A DNA stretch of 49,805 nt from Methylomonas aurea (GCF_024505045.1 NZ_JANIBM010000030.1:1-49805), one strand, 5' to 3'; counted from the stretch's first letter, positions 7,757 through 17,518 are shown. Numbers and translations: made by a program. Notes: generated from the letters alone by a model not told the origin.

Positions 7757-8884
7757 ATGGCGGAAGAATCCGGTCAGGACAAAACCGAAGACCCCACTGG
7801 TAAGCGGGTCACCGACTCGCGTAAAAAAGGCCAGGTTCCCCGCTCCAAAGAGCTGAATACTTTTGTCACGCTAATGGTTAGCTCGGCGCTGTTCTTTTAT
7901 GTCGGCCAAGGCATGTGGCAAGGCTTGTTGGAAGTGATGAAGCGACCGTTGCGGGTATCGCGCGAGCAAATTTTCGACCCGGTGACGTTGACGACCTATC
8001 TAAAAGCGGCCTTTGCCGACGGTGTTTGGATTATCTTGCCATTTTTGGCGATTTTGGCTGTTTTCGACTTACTGGCCGCGACGCTGTTAGGTGGCTGGAA
8101 CTTTACCAGCGAAGGCTTTGCCTTTAATTTCGCCAAATTGAATCCTTTGGCCGGACTCAAGAAAATTTTTGGTGTCCAGGGTGTGGTCGAATTGGTCAAG
8201 GCGGTGTTGAAGACCGTATTGGTGGCGTTGGTAGCCTGGAATCTGTTCAAATGGAATTTCGGCGCATACATGGCGCTAAGCAGGCTGCCGATCGCGCAAG
8301 CGGTGCAGCAGACCGGCGAAATGATATCGGTCTCGCTGCTGATTTTAAGCGCCACGTTCGTCTTGTTGGTGATGCTGGATGCGCCTTACCAACTTTGGAA
8401 TTACCAGCGCCAATTGAAAATGACCAAGCAGGAAGTTCGCGACGAGTCCAAGGAGCAGGAGGGCAGTCCGGAAGTCAAGGGCCGGCAGCGGCGCCTGCAA
8501 ATGGAAGCGGCGCAACGGCGGATGATGGACGCAGTACCTAGCGCGGATGTCATTGTTACCAATCCGACCCATTTCGCCGTCGCGCTGAAATATGATCAGA
8601 ACGGTAACGGTGCGCCGGTATTGGTCGCCAAAGGCGTCGATTTGATTGCGGCGCAGATCCGGCAGTTGGCGATAGGCGCCAAAGTGCCGCTGGTAGCGGC
8701 GCCGTCTCTGGCCCGCGCCCTATATTACTCCACCGATTTGAACCGGGAAATACCGCGCGGCCTGTTTTTGGCGGTCGCACAAGTGTTGGCCTATGTTTAC
8801 CAATTGCGCGCTTCCACTCAATACGGCTGGATCAAGCCGGTGCCGCCGGGCGACGTGCCGGTGCCGGACGATTTTAAACAATAG
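7757..8884 (+). CDS. flhB: Flagellar export substrate-switch protein FlhB
   Basis: This 375-residue protein switches the export apparatus from rod/hook to filament substrates. The N-terminus has the usual GQDKTEDPTGKR start, about four membrane helices follow, then a cytoplasmic domain. The autocleavage motif NPTH is at residues 269-272, the E. coli position, so processing should be intact. The charged linker KQEVRDESKEQEGSPEVKGR (part) before it is typical. Its ATG directly follows the fliR stop. Confidence 0.97.
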   Translation: MAEESGQDKTEDPTGKRVTDSRKKGQVPRSKELNTFVTLMVSSALFFYVGQGMWQGLLEVMKRPLRVSREQIFDPVTLTTYLKAAFADGVWIILPFLAILAVFDLLAATLLGGWNFTSEGFAFNFAKLNPLAGLKKIFGVQGVVELVKAVLKTVLVALVAWNLFKWNFGAYMALSRLPIAQAVQQTGEMISVSLLILSATFVLLVMLDAPYQLWNYQRQLKMTKQEVRDESKEQEGSPEVKGRQRRLQMEAAQRRMMDAVPSADVIVTNPTHFAVALKYDQNGNGAPVLVAKGVDLIAAQIRQLAIGAKVPLVAAPSLARALYYSTDLNREIPRGLFLAVAQVLAYVYQLRASTQYGWIKPVPPGDVPVPDDFKQ

Positions 8885-8902
8885 CGCGATACCGAGCCCG
8901 TT

Positions 8903-10999
8903 ATGGATTTCAGTAAATTAACCAATGCCTTGAGAATGGTCACCGGCCTCGGCCTGGGAGCGCCGCTGCTGATCATCATGCTGTTGTCGCTGCTGATTCT
9001 GCCGCTGCCGCCGTTTGTGTTGGACCTGTTTTTTACCTTCAACATCGCGTTTTCGCTGATCATCCTGCTGGTGGTGGTTTACACGCTGAAGCCGTTGGAA
9101 TTCGCCTCGTTTCCGACCGTGATCCTGATCGCGACGTTGCTGCGGCTGGCCTTGAACGTGGCTTCGACCCGGGTCGTGCTGATTCGCGGCCACGAGGGCG
9201 GCGATGCCGCCGGTAAAGTGATCGAGGCGTTCGGCTCGTTCGTGATCGGCGGCAATTTTGCGGTCGGTATCGTCGTGTTCGTGATCCTGATCGTGATCAA
9301 TTTCATGGTGGTGACCAAAGGTGCCGGGCGGGTGGCCGAAGTCAGCGCGCGGTTTACCCTGGACGCGATGCCAGGCAAGCAAATGGCGATCGACGCCGAC
9401 TTGAATTCCGGGCTGATCAATCAGGACGAGGCGCGGGCCCGGCGCGAAGAGGTGGCCGCAGAGGCCGATTTCTACGGTTCGATGGACGGAGCCAGCAAAT
9501 TCGTGCGCGGCGACGCGGTGGCCGGCATCATCATCATGTTCGTCAATATGATCGGCGGGTTGGCGATCGGCGTCGGCCAGCACGGCATGAGTTTTGCCGA
9601 TGCGGCCAATGTGTATGTGTTGTTAACAATCGGCGACGGTTTGGTCGCCCAGATTCCTTCCTTGTTGTTGTCGGTGGCCGCGGCGATGGTGGTGACTCGG
9701 GTGCGCGGCGCCAAACAGGACATCGGCAAGCAATTGACCTCGCAGATGTTCGAGGACCCCAAAACGCTGTTGGTTACCGCCGCGGTGATGGGCTTGCTCG
9801 GCATCATTCCCGGCATGCCGAACTTGGTGTTCATTTTGCTGGCGTCGACCTTGGCCGGTGGCGCCTATTTGATCGACCGCCGTCGCAAATTAGAGGAAGA
9901 AAAAGCCTTGGCGGCGGTGAATATCGCTTCGCCGCAAGCGGCTAAGACCGAGATCAAGGAGTTGGGATGGGACGACGTGATGCCGGTAGACGCGATCGGT
10001 TTGGAGGTCGGCTACCGCCTGATTCCGCTGGTGGACCGCAACCAAGGCGGCCAGTTGATGATGCGGATCAAGGGCGTGCGCAAGAAATTGTCGCAAGAAC
10101 TTGGGTTCCTGATTCCGTCGGTGCATATTCGCGATAACCTGGATCTGGCGCCTACCGAATACCGGATTTCGTTGATGGGGGTCAGCGTCGGCGAGGCCAA
10201 TATCATGCCGGATAAAGAGATGGCGATTAACCCCGGTCGCGTGTTCGGCAGTTTGCCCGGTAGCCCTTGCCGGGACCCGGCTTTCGGCTTGGATGCGGTC
10301 TGGATCGACAGCAACCAAAAAGATCAGGCGCAGACTCTAGGTTATACCGTGGTCGATCCGAGTACTGTCGTCGCTACCCATCTGAGCCATATTTTGCAAA
10401 CCAATGCCCACGAATTATTCGGCTACGAAGAGGCGCAGCAGTTGCTGGATAACTTGGCTAAACTGGCGCCGAAACTGGTCGAGGATTTGGTGCCGAAAAC
10501 CCTGCCGTTGGGCGTGTTGGTGAAAGTGTTGCAAAACCTGTTGCAAGAGCGGGTTTCGATCCGCGACATGCGCACGATCGCCGAAACTTTGGCGGAGTAC
10601 GGGGTCAAGAGTCAAGATCCGGACATCTTGACGTCGGCGGTGCGTGCCTCGCTCGGCCGGTCAATTGTGCATGAAATCAACGGTGTACAGGTGGAAATTC
10701 CTGTGATTACTCTTGAGCCAGGATTGGAACAGATATTGCATAAATCGCTGCAGACGGCGGGCGAAAGCGGTGCCGGTTTGGAACCGGGGCTGGCCGAGCA
10801 GATGCACAAATCCCTCGAGGATAGTGCTCAGCGGATGGAAATGGAAGGGCAGGCACCTGTGTTACTGGTGTCTTCTTACATTCGCCCTTGGCTGGCTCGC
10901 TTCGTTCGTCATTCGATACCGGGGCTACATGTGCTGGCCTATAACGAAATTCCCCAGGATCGGCAGATCAGGGTGGTTTCCACAGTGGGGCAGCGTTAA
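8903..10999 (+). CDS. flhA: Flagellar export apparatus protein FlhA
   Basis: This 698-residue protein forms the export-gate ring. The N-terminal half has about eight membrane helices and the conserved FHIPEP-family cytoplasmic loop (ARFTLDAMPGKQMAIDADLN at about residues 150-170). The C-terminal half (from about 345) is the soluble substrate-docking domain, with PSVHIRDNLDL and the late VLLEP-like VPVITLEPGLE stretch. It lies between flhB and flhF, an order shared with Pseudomonas. Confidence 0.97.
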   Translation: MDFSKLTNALRMVTGLGLGAPLLIIMLLSLLILPLPPFVLDLFFTFNIAFSLIILLVVVYTLKPLEFASFPTVILIATLLRLALNVASTRVVLIRGHEGGDAAGKVIEAFGSFVIGGNFAVGIVVFVILIVINFMVVTKGAGRVAEVSARFTLDAMPGKQMAIDADLNSGLINQDEARARREEVAAEADFYGSMDGASKFVRGDAVAGIIIMFVNMIGGLAIGVGQHGMSFADAANVYVLLTIGDGLVAQIPSLLLSVAAAMVVTRVRGAKQDIGKQLTSQMFEDPKTLLVTAAVMGLLGIIPGMPNLVFILLASTLAGGAYLIDRRRKLEEEKALAAVNIASPQAAKTEIKELGWDDVMPVDAIGLEVGYRLIPLVDRNQGGQLMMRIKGVRKKLSQELGFLIPSVHIRDNLDLAPTEYRISLMGVSVGEANIMPDKEMAINPGRVFGSLPGSPCRDPAFGLDAVWIDSNQKDQAQTLGYTVVDPSTVVATHLSHILQTNAHELFGYEEAQQLLDNLAKLAPKLVEDLVPKTLPLGVLVKVLQNLLQERVSIRDMRTIAETLAEYGVKSQDPDILTSAVRASLGRSIVHEINGVQVEIPVITLEPGLEQILHKSLQTAGESGAGLEPGLAEQMHKSLEDSAQRMEMEGQAPVLLVSSYIRPWLARFVRHSIPGLHVLAYNEIPQDRQIRVVSTVGQR

Positions 11000-11017
11000 A
11001 AAAACAGGGGTTGCGCA

Positions 11018-12433
11018 ATGAAAATCAAACGCTTTTTTGCAGCAGACATACGGCAGGCCATGCGCATGGTCAAAGAAGAATTGGGCGCCGATGCGGTGAT
11101 CATGTCCAACCGTTCGGTGGACGGCGGCGTCGAAATTGTGGCGGCTCGCGACTTCGACGAACAGGTGATCCACCGGAATCTGAAACAGCGCGAGGAAGAA
11201 AAGGCGCCCGTGCCACTACGCGAGCCGAAAAAGGTCGATTTGCCCGATTTCGACGGCGACAAAAAACCGTTACACGTATTGAGCAGTACCAGAAAGCGCG
11301 GTGCCGACGGTTCGGTACCGGAAAATCCGATCAGGCGCCATCTGGACCAATACATCGGTTACGCCGAGAAATTGCAGGTTGGCAACGCCAATGCCCAGAA
11401 AATTGCCGAAAAAGTGCGCCCGGCGGAGAAACCGGCCTGGGCTAGCGCCGATCCCAAGCTGAAACCGATGCCAGTTGATTTGCGGCCGGCTCAAGCCAAT
11501 GTCTCCGACAAATTCATCGAGGAAATGCGTCAGGAAATGAAGGAGTTGCGGAGTATGTTGGACGCCAAGTTGTCCGGCATCGTCATGCAAATGCCCCAGC
11601 ACGGCCAGACCATGCACGACGAATTGCGCGAGCGCCTGACCGATTTCGGCTTTTCCAAAAATTTGTCCGGCAAAATCGCCAACCGTCTGGGCAGCCATAA
11701 AAGCTTCGATCTGGCAATGGACAAGGCTAGAGAAATGCTGGCCGGATTGGTGCCTATCGCCGACGACAGATTGCTGGAACAAGGCGGTATCGCGGCGTTG
11801 GTCGGTTCGACCGGCGTTGGTAAAACCACGACCGTCGCGAAATTGGCGGCGCAATTCATTCTGAAGCACGGCTCCCGCCAAATCGCATTGATCACCACCG
11901 ATAACTATCGGATTGGTGCCCACGAGCAAATCAACACCTATGGCAGAATTCTGGACGTCCCGGTGCGCGTGGCCGGCGATGCCGACGAGCTGCGCCGGCA
12001 CATCGATAGTTTTGCCGACAAGCGCCTGATCTTGATCGATACTGCAGGGATGAGCCAGCGCGATATGCGCTTGGCCGAGCAGTTGAAAACCCTGCAACAC
12101 GGCGATTTGCCGATCCGTTCCTACCTGGTGATGTCCGCTACGACGCAATACAAGGCAATGCTGGAAATTATGGATGCGTTCCGAATACTGGAGCCACAAG
12201 CGACTATACTTACCAAGATGGACGAGGCTGTCAGCAAAGGCACCGCATTGTCGGCGGTGATCGAGCGGCGTATGCCGCTGTCATTTATTACCGACGGCCA
12301 GCAAGTGCCGGAGGATATTTATCAGCCGGAAGCCGACAGCTTGATTCGCCAGTGCATGAGCGGCAGCGAAGTCGACAGTCCGTATGGCGGCGATTTGAAT
12401 TATGGCGAGTGGGCGGCGGAAAGCCATGCATAG
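11018..12433 (+). CDS. flhF: Signal-recognition-type GTPase FlhF, flagellar pole placement
   Basis: This 471-residue SRP-type GTPase recruits early flagellar parts to the cell pole. An N-terminal B domain (MKIKRFFAADIRQAMRMVKE) and a variable charged linker precede the N and G domains. G1 is GSTGVGKTT at 263-271; DTAGM and TKMDE follow in the expected order. GGGG lies upstream of the ATG. With flhG next to it, the pair predicts a limited number of polar flagella. Confidence 0.97.
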   Translation: MKIKRFFAADIRQAMRMVKEELGADAVIMSNRSVDGGVEIVAARDFDEQVIHRNLKQREEEKAPVPLREPKKVDLPDFDGDKKPLHVLSSTRKRGADGSVPENPIRRHLDQYIGYAEKLQVGNANAQKIAEKVRPAEKPAWASADPKLKPMPVDLRPAQANVSDKFIEEMRQEMKELRSMLDAKLSGIVMQMPQHGQTMHDELRERLTDFGFSKNLSGKIANRLGSHKSFDLAMDKAREMLAGLVPIADDRLLEQGGIAALVGSTGVGKTTTVAKLAAQFILKHGSRQIALITTDNYRIGAHEQINTYGRILDVPVRVAGDADELRRHIDSFADKRLILIDTAGMSQRDMRLAEQLKTLQHGDLPIRSYLVMSATTQYKAMLEIMDAFRILEPQATILTKMDEAVSKGTALSAVIERRMPLSFITDGQQVPEDIYQPEADSLIRQCMSGSEVDSPYGGDLNYGEWAAESHA

Positions 12434-12464
12434 GCCATTCGATCAAGCAGCTGGAATAAGACAG

Positions 12465-13298
12465 ATGAGACATATGAAACCGGTACGAGTGATCGCCGTG
12501 ACTAGCGGCAAGGGCGGGGTGGGTAAAACCAATCTTTCCGTAAACATCGGCGTGGCGCTGGCCAAGATCGGCCGGCGGGTGGCTATCCTCGATGCCGATA
12601 TGGGGTTGGCCAACGTCGACATCTTGTTAGGTCTGTTTCCGGAGTTCAACTTGTCGCACGTGCTAAACGGCGAGAAATCCCTGAAAGAGATCATGATGAC
12701 CGGCCCGGCCGGGCTGAAAATCATTCCGGCGTCTTCCGGCGTGCAACGCATGTCTGATTTGTCCAGCGCGGAGCAGGCCGGCGTGATTCGGGCCTTCAGC
12801 GAGATCGATAGAGAACTGGACGTGCTGATTGTCGATACTGCTGCCGGTATTTCGGCCAGCGTGGTCAACTTTGCCCGCGCCTGCCAGGAGATTATCGTCG
12901 TGGTTTGCGACGAACCGACGTCTTTGGCCGACGCCTATGCTTATATCAAATTGTTAAACCGGGACTACGGTTTAAACAGCTTTCACATCATCACCAACAT
13001 GGTGCAGTCTGCGGAGCACGGTCAGGCACTGTTCAATAAGTTGAGTAAGGTGACTGACCGCTACCTGGACGTGGCCTTGCAATTTGTCGGTGCGGTGCCG
13101 CAAGACGAATACTTGAAAAAATCGGTGCAAAAACAGGTACCGGTGGTAGAGGCGTTTCCGCAAAGCAAAGCGGCATTAGCCATCAAAAATTTGGCCAGAA
13201 AAATCGACCATTGGCCGATCAAACCCAAAGCGGGCGGTTACCTGGAGTTTTTCGTCGAACGCATGATCCAATACAGCATGAGAGAGGATGTTGCATGA
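12465..13298 (+). CDS. flhG: MinD-like ATPase FlhG (FleN), flagellar number regulator
   Basis: This ParA/MinD-family ATPase of about 277 residues limits flagellar number, in Pseudomonas by antagonising the sigma-54 activator FleQ. The deviant Walker A is SGKGGVGKT at residues 14-22, followed by DADMGLANVDILLG and VVDTAAGIS. The C-terminal HLEFFVERL-like block (YLEFFVERMIQ) is typical of FleN. The frame is open upstream inside flhF; I chose the ATG at 12465 because it gives the family N-terminus (weak GGAATAAG upstream). The ATG at 12474 is also possible. It overlaps fliA by four bases. Confidence 0.95.
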   Translation: MRHMKPVRVIAVTSGKGGVGKTNLSVNIGVALAKIGRRVAILDADMGLANVDILLGLFPEFNLSHVLNGEKSLKEIMMTGPAGLKIIPASSGVQRMSDLSSAEQAGVIRAFSEIDRELDVLIVDTAAGISASVVNFARACQEIIVVVCDEPTSLADAYAYIKLLNRDYGLNSFHIITNMVQSAEHGQALFNKLSKVTDRYLDVALQFVGAVPQDEYLKKSVQKQVPVVEAFPQSKAALAIKNLARKIDHWPIKPKAGGYLEFFVERMIQYSMREDVA

Positions 13299-14041
13299 GC
13301 GGAGCGGCAATGTATGCTGCCGTGCAAGCTGCAAATATTGACGCTTTGGTGGTTCAACACACGCCGCTGGTAAAACGCATTGCCTACCACTTAATGGGCC
13401 GCTTGCCGGACACGGTACAGCTTGACGATTTAATACAGTCTGGCATGTTGGGTTTGCTGGAAGCCTTAAAACACTACGACGCCGGTCAGGGAGCCAGCTT
13501 CGAAACCTATGCCGGGATCAGGATCCGCGGCGCGATGTTGGACGAATTAAGGCGTTCCGATTGGACGCCGCGCTCGGTACATAAAAAGGCGCGAATGGTA
13601 GCCGACGCGATCCGCGAGGTCGAGAATCGTTTGGGCCGGGATGCCAAAGACGCCGAAGTTGCCAAGCACATGGGAATCGACTTGGGCGAATACCATCAGA
13701 TTCTGCAGGATGCGGTGTCTTGCAAAACCTTTAGCGTCGAAGAATTGATTCAGGGCGAAGACAGCATCATCGACGATGTTCAAGGCCATCACCAACCCGA
13801 CGAATTGTTACTTCAGCAGAATTTTCATAAAGCCTTGGCGAAGGCGATTGCGGAATTGCCAGAGCGCGAGCGGTTGGTGATCTCGCTTTATTACGACGAA
13901 GAGCTAAATTTACGCGAGATCGGCAAAGTGCTCGACGTCAGCGAATCGAGGGTCAGTCAAATCTGTAGCCAAGCCATGTTGCGCCTGCGTGCCAGGCTTG
14001 CGGATTGGATAGAACGGAAAGATAATGAAAAGTGCAGCTAA
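13295..14041 (+). CDS. fliA: RNA polymerase sigma factor FliA (sigma-28)
   Basis: This 248-residue flagellar sigma factor transcribes late (filament, chemotaxis) genes. Region 2 shows LVKRIAYHLMGRLPDTVQLDDLIQSGMLGLLEA, quoted here in part, and GASFETYAGIRIRGAMLDEL (part). Region 3 begins at about 90-130. Region 4 has the helix-turn-helix NLREIGKVLDVSESRVSQI (part). The start overlaps the flhG stop (ATGA) with GAGAGGA just upstream, so the longer upstream reading is rejected. I saw no convincing sigma-28 site between fliA and cheY. Confidence 0.97.
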   Translation: MSGAAMYAAVQAANIDALVVQHTPLVKRIAYHLMGRLPDTVQLDDLIQSGMLGLLEALKHYDAGQGASFETYAGIRIRGAMLDELRRSDWTPRSVHKKARMVADAIREVENRLGRDAKDAEVAKHMGIDLGEYHQILQDAVSCKTFSVEELIQGEDSIIDDVQGHHQPDELLLQQNFHKALAKAIAELPERERLVISLYYDEELNLREIGKVLDVSESRVSQICSQAMLRLRARLADWIERKDNEKCS

Positions 14042-14130
14042 ATTGCGGTTATTTCAGGATTTTTTCTGCTGTTTTCGGCAATTGCAAGCTTGTTTCTTAA
14101 TAAATTATGTGATCTGGGTGGAGATTTTTC

Positions 14131-14517
14131 TTGGATAAAAATATGCGCATTCTGATTGTCGACGATTTTTCGACAATGCGGAGAATTGTAAAAAACTTGT
14201 TAAAAGATCTCGGCTTTACCAATACGGTCGAAGCGGACGACGGCAAAACCGCATTACCGATTTTGGAAAAAGGCGGCATCGATTTTCTAATTACGGACTG
14301 GAACATGCCTGGTATGACCGGCATAGATTTGCTGAAGGCGGTCAGATCGACGCCGAATCTGGCCAACCTTCCGGTGCTGATGGTTACGGCCGAAGCCAAG
14401 CGCGAACAGATCATTATGGCAGCGCAAGCCGGCGTAAACGGTTACGTGATCAAGCCGTTTACCGCAGCGACGTTGAAAGAAAAGATCGAAAAGATCTTCG
14501 AACGTATCGACGGTTAA
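14131..14517 (+). CDS. cheY: Chemotaxis response regulator CheY
   Basis: This single-domain receiver of about 128 residues, when phosphorylated by CheA, binds FliM. The acidic pocket is Asp11-Asp12, the phospho-acceptor Asp56 (LITDWNMPG), Thr86 and Lys108 (IKPF). A TTG start at 14131 is supported by GGTGGAG seven bases upstream. The internal ATG at 14143 would leave that site 19 bases away. MDKNM-type N-termini are common in polar-flagellate gammaproteobacterial CheY. It precedes cheZ. Confidence 0.96.
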   Translation: MDKNMRILIVDDFSTMRRIVKNLLKDLGFTNTVEADDGKTALPILEKGGIDFLITDWNMPGMTGIDLLKAVRSTPNLANLPVLMVTAEAKREQIIMAAQAGVNGYVIKPFTAATLKEKIEKIFERIDG

Positions 14518-14534
14518 CTGCCAGGAAGCGCGCT

Positions 14535-15260
14535 ATGAATAATGACCTGTTGAGTTTGGCCCGGGAATTGGTTGCGGCTTTGGAGAAAGGCGACGAAGCG
14601 GTTGCCGACGAGATACTCGATCAAGTTGCCGGGGTCCGGGAGACGCAGTTGTTCAAGGAAGTCGGCCGGCTGACCCGGCAATTGCACGACACGATGGTGA
14701 GTTTCTCGGTAGATTCGAAAATTACCGCGATGGCCGAACATGACATACCGGATGCCAAGGAGCGATTGCATTACGTGATTGCGATGACCGAACAGGCGGC
14801 CAACCAGACCCTGACCGCGGTGGAAGATCTGCTGCCGGTTTCCGACGAGTTGAGCACTCAAGTCAATCAATTGGCGGGGCAATGGAACCGGTTTCTGGAT
14901 CGGGAAATGCCGTTCGACGAATTCAAAGCCATGAGCGCCGATTTAAGCCAATATTTCAACCAGTCGCGGCAAGCCATGGACAAAATCCAGGCCGGATTGA
15001 ACGACATTTTGATGGCGCAAGGCTTTCAAGATATCACCGGGCAAATCATTCGTCGGGTGATCGATTTGGTTCAGGATCTGGAAATCAGCATGGTCAATCT
15101 GATCAAAATCTCCAGCCGTAAAGTCTCGGCCAATGCGCAAACTCCCGCCGCCCATCACGAGTTGCCGGGGCCGGTGGTGCCCGGTGTTGACGATAGAGAG
15201 GGCGACGTCGCGACGAGTCAGGTCGATGTCGATGATTTATTGTCTAGTCTAGGTTTTTGA
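14535..15260 (+). CDS. cheZ: Chemotaxis protein phosphatase CheZ
   Basis: This 241-residue CheY-P phosphatase is a long helical hairpin. The catalytic segment AQGFQDITGQIIRRVIDLV (part, about 160-178) contains the Gln that positions water for dephosphorylation. The extreme C-terminus (VDVDDLLSSLGF) is the CheY-tethering tail seen in the family. It lies between cheY and cheA. Confidence 0.95.
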   Translation: MNNDLLSLARELVAALEKGDEAVADEILDQVAGVRETQLFKEVGRLTRQLHDTMVSFSVDSKITAMAEHDIPDAKERLHYVIAMTEQAANQTLTAVEDLLPVSDELSTQVNQLAGQWNRFLDREMPFDEFKAMSADLSQYFNQSRQAMDKIQAGLNDILMAQGFQDITGQIIRRVIDLVQDLEISMVNLIKISSRKVSANAQTPAAHHELPGPVVPGVDDREGDVATSQVDVDDLLSSLGF

Positions 15261-15271
15261 GGAAAAACGTC

Positions 15272-17509
15272 ATGGCGATCGATCTGGACGATGAAATATT
15301 GCAGGATTTTCTGGTTGAGGCCGGAGAGATTCTGGATTCGTTGGGCGAGCAGCTGGTCGAGTTGGAGCAGTCGCCTGGCGATCTGGATTTACTCAATGCG
15401 ATTTTTCGCGGCTTTCACACGATCAAAGGCGGTGCCGGATTTTTAGCGATCAGCGAGCTAGTCGATGTCTGCCATAGCGCCGAAGACGTGTTCAACGTGT
15501 TGCGGCAGGGAGATCGCCAAGTCACGCCGGATCTGATGGATGTGATCTTGCAAGTGGTCGATATCGTCAACGAAATGTTCGGTCAGGTTCGCTCGGGAAA
15601 TGCTCCCAGACCCGCCGACAAAGGTCTGTTGACTCGTTTGAAAGCTTATGCCGAGCCGGTCGGAGCGGCGATGGAAGCGGAAGTGGTTGAAGCGGAGGCC
15701 GCCGAAATGCCGGCAGACCCCGTGCAACCGATTTCCGCCCAAAGTTCCGCGATGCAGGATTTCGACGCCATGTTGGATCCGGAAGAGCTTTTGGCAGCAG
15801 ACGAATCCGCGGCGGATTCCGACGAAATCACCGAACAGGAGTTCGAGGATTTGTTGGATGCTCTGAACGGCAAAGGCGGGGCGCCGACGGCGAAGAGCCA
15901 AGCGCCAGCATCCTCTCAAGCGCCCGCCGATGATGAGATAACTGAGGAGGAGTTCGAAAACCTGCTCGACGAATTGCACGGCAAGGGCAAGTTTTCGGCA
16001 ACAGTCGCAGTACCCAGTCAAGACGAGCCGTCGGCTGCGCCGACGGACTCCGGCGATATTAGTGAAGAGGAATTCGACCAGATTCTGGATGCATTGCACG
16101 GCAAGGGAAAGTTCGACGCGACCAACCTGCAAAATATCGACCCATCCTCGATTCCGGAACTGCAAATCACCCATCAGCCAAAAGTCGAGCCGCCCGCTGA
16201 ACCGATCGCGGCTAAACCGGCGGTTCGAGCCAAGCCCGAACCGGCTGTTTCGACTACGGTTTTCGACGAGACCGAAAGGTCGGCGAACAAGGCCTCGGCG
16301 TTGGACTCGGGGCTGGACAAATCCAAGGCGGCACCGCAAGCGGATACCACCGTTCGGGTCGATACCCAGATTTTGGACGATATCATGAACATGGTCGGAG
16401 AGTTGGTGCTGGTACGCAATCGGTTCCAGACGCTGAAGGCCAATGCCGAGGCCGGCGAGCAATTGTCTAAGGCCATATCTAATTTGGACGTGGTCACCGC
16501 CGATTTGCAATTGGCGGTAATGAAAACGCGCATGCAGCCGATCAAAAAAGTCTTCGGCCGTTTTCCGCGCGTCGTGCGCGACCTGGCGCGCAGTCTGAAA
16601 AAAGAAATCCGGCTGGAACTGGTCGGAGAAGAAACTGATCTGGACAAGAATCTGGTAGAAGCCTTGGCCGATCCGCTAGTGCATCTGGTCAGGAATGCCG
16701 TAGACCACGGTATCGAGCCGCCGGACGAGCGCGAAGCGAAAGGTAAGCCGCGCGAGGGCGTCGTGATCTTGAAAGCCTCGCAGGAAGGCGACCATATCCA
16801 GTTGTCGATCAAGGACGACGGCAAAGGCATGAATCCCGAGCTGCTACGCGCAAAAGTCGTGGAAAAAGGTTTGATGGACGAAGAAAGTGCCGCCCGCCTG
16901 GAGGATAAAGAGTGTTACAACCTGATTTTTTTGCCGGGTTTTTCCACCAAAAGCGAAATATCGGACGTCTCCGGCCGCGGCGTCGGCATGGATGTTGTCA
17001 AAACCCGTATCGCGCAAATGAACGGAGTGGTCGAAATCGATTCGGTGGAAGGCAAGGGCAGTACCATTATCATCAAGGTGCCGTTGACGTTGGCGATTAT
17101 GCCGACCTTGATGGTCAAGTTACGCGGCCAGGCTTTTGCGTTACCCTTGGCCAGCGTGTTGGAAATTCTGGATTTGGATTTGAGCAAAACCAACAAGGTG
17201 GACGGGCAGTTGGTAGTCATGGTCAGGAACAAAGCTTTGCCTTTGTTCTATCTCAGCGAGTGGTTGGTCAAGGATTATTACGCGAGTAGCGAACCTCAGG
17301 CTACCAGTCATGTCGTAGTGGTCAACGCCGGGGGCCGTCACGTAGGTTTCGTGGTTGACCAGTTAATCGGCCAGGAGGAGGTGGTGATCAAAGCATTGGG
17401 CGCTAAATTGCATGGTTTGGAGGGCTTGGCGGGGGCGACGATCACAGGTGACGGTAAAATCGCGCTGATTTTGGATGTGCCGGGCTTGATGAAGAAGTAC
17501 GCGGTTTGA
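15272..17509 (+). CDS. cheA: Chemotaxis histidine kinase CheA
   Basis: This kinase of about 745 residues couples receptors to CheY and CheB. The P1 domain has phospho-acceptor His49 in FHTIKGGAGF. Between P1 and P3, in place of an obvious compact P2, lies a long acidic linker with three copies of an EEF-x-x-(L/I)LD-x-L(H/N)GKG motif at about residues 184, 221 and 261. P3 dimerisation starts near 370. The ATPase domain shows LVRNAVDHGIE (N box) and GRGVGMDVV (G1), and the CheW-like P5 follows. I chose ATG 15272, with GAGGAA upstream, over a TTG at 15257. Confidence 0.96.
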   Translation: MAIDLDDEILQDFLVEAGEILDSLGEQLVELEQSPGDLDLLNAIFRGFHTIKGGAGFLAISELVDVCHSAEDVFNVLRQGDRQVTPDLMDVILQVVDIVNEMFGQVRSGNAPRPADKGLLTRLKAYAEPVGAAMEAEVVEAEAAEMPADPVQPISAQSSAMQDFDAMLDPEELLAADESAADSDEITEQEFEDLLDALNGKGGAPTAKSQAPASSQAPADDEITEEEFENLLDELHGKGKFSATVAVPSQDEPSAAPTDSGDISEEEFDQILDALHGKGKFDATNLQNIDPSSIPELQITHQPKVEPPAEPIAAKPAVRAKPEPAVSTTVFDETERSANKASALDSGLDKSKAAPQADTTVRVDTQILDDIMNMVGELVLVRNRFQTLKANAEAGEQLSKAISNLDVVTADLQLAVMKTRMQPIKKVFGRFPRVVRDLARSLKKEIRLELVGEETDLDKNLVEALADPLVHLVRNAVDHGIEPPDEREAKGKPREGVVILKASQEGDHIQLSIKDDGKGMNPELLRAKVVEKGLMDEESAARLEDKECYNLIFLPGFSTKSEISDVSGRGVGMDVVKTRIAQMNGVVEIDSVEGKGSTIIIKVPLTLAIMPTLMVKLRGQAFALPLASVLEILDLDLSKTNKVDGQLVVMVRNKALPLFYLSEWLVKDYYASSEPQATSHVVVVNAGGRHVGFVVDQLIGQEEVVIKALGAKLHGLEGLAGATITGDGKIALILDVPGLMKKYAV

Positions 17510-17518
17510 TGTGGCGAT

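Noticed and set aside
6976-7803. 275-codon plus-strand frame overlapping fliR in another phase
   Set aside because: It is Arg/Gly/His-rich nonsense in the alternate frame. The fliR frame carries the membrane segments and family motifs.
8918-9583. 221-codon minus-strand open frame inside flhA
   Set aside because: The product is extreme in His, Gln, Asp and Arg, an antisense shadow of hydrophobic FlhA codons.
15458-16510. 350-codon open frame on the minus strand inside cheA
   Set aside because: It lies opposite the real cheA frame, has repetitive Arg/Gly/Phe composition and no ribosome site. It arises from codon bias of the acidic linker.
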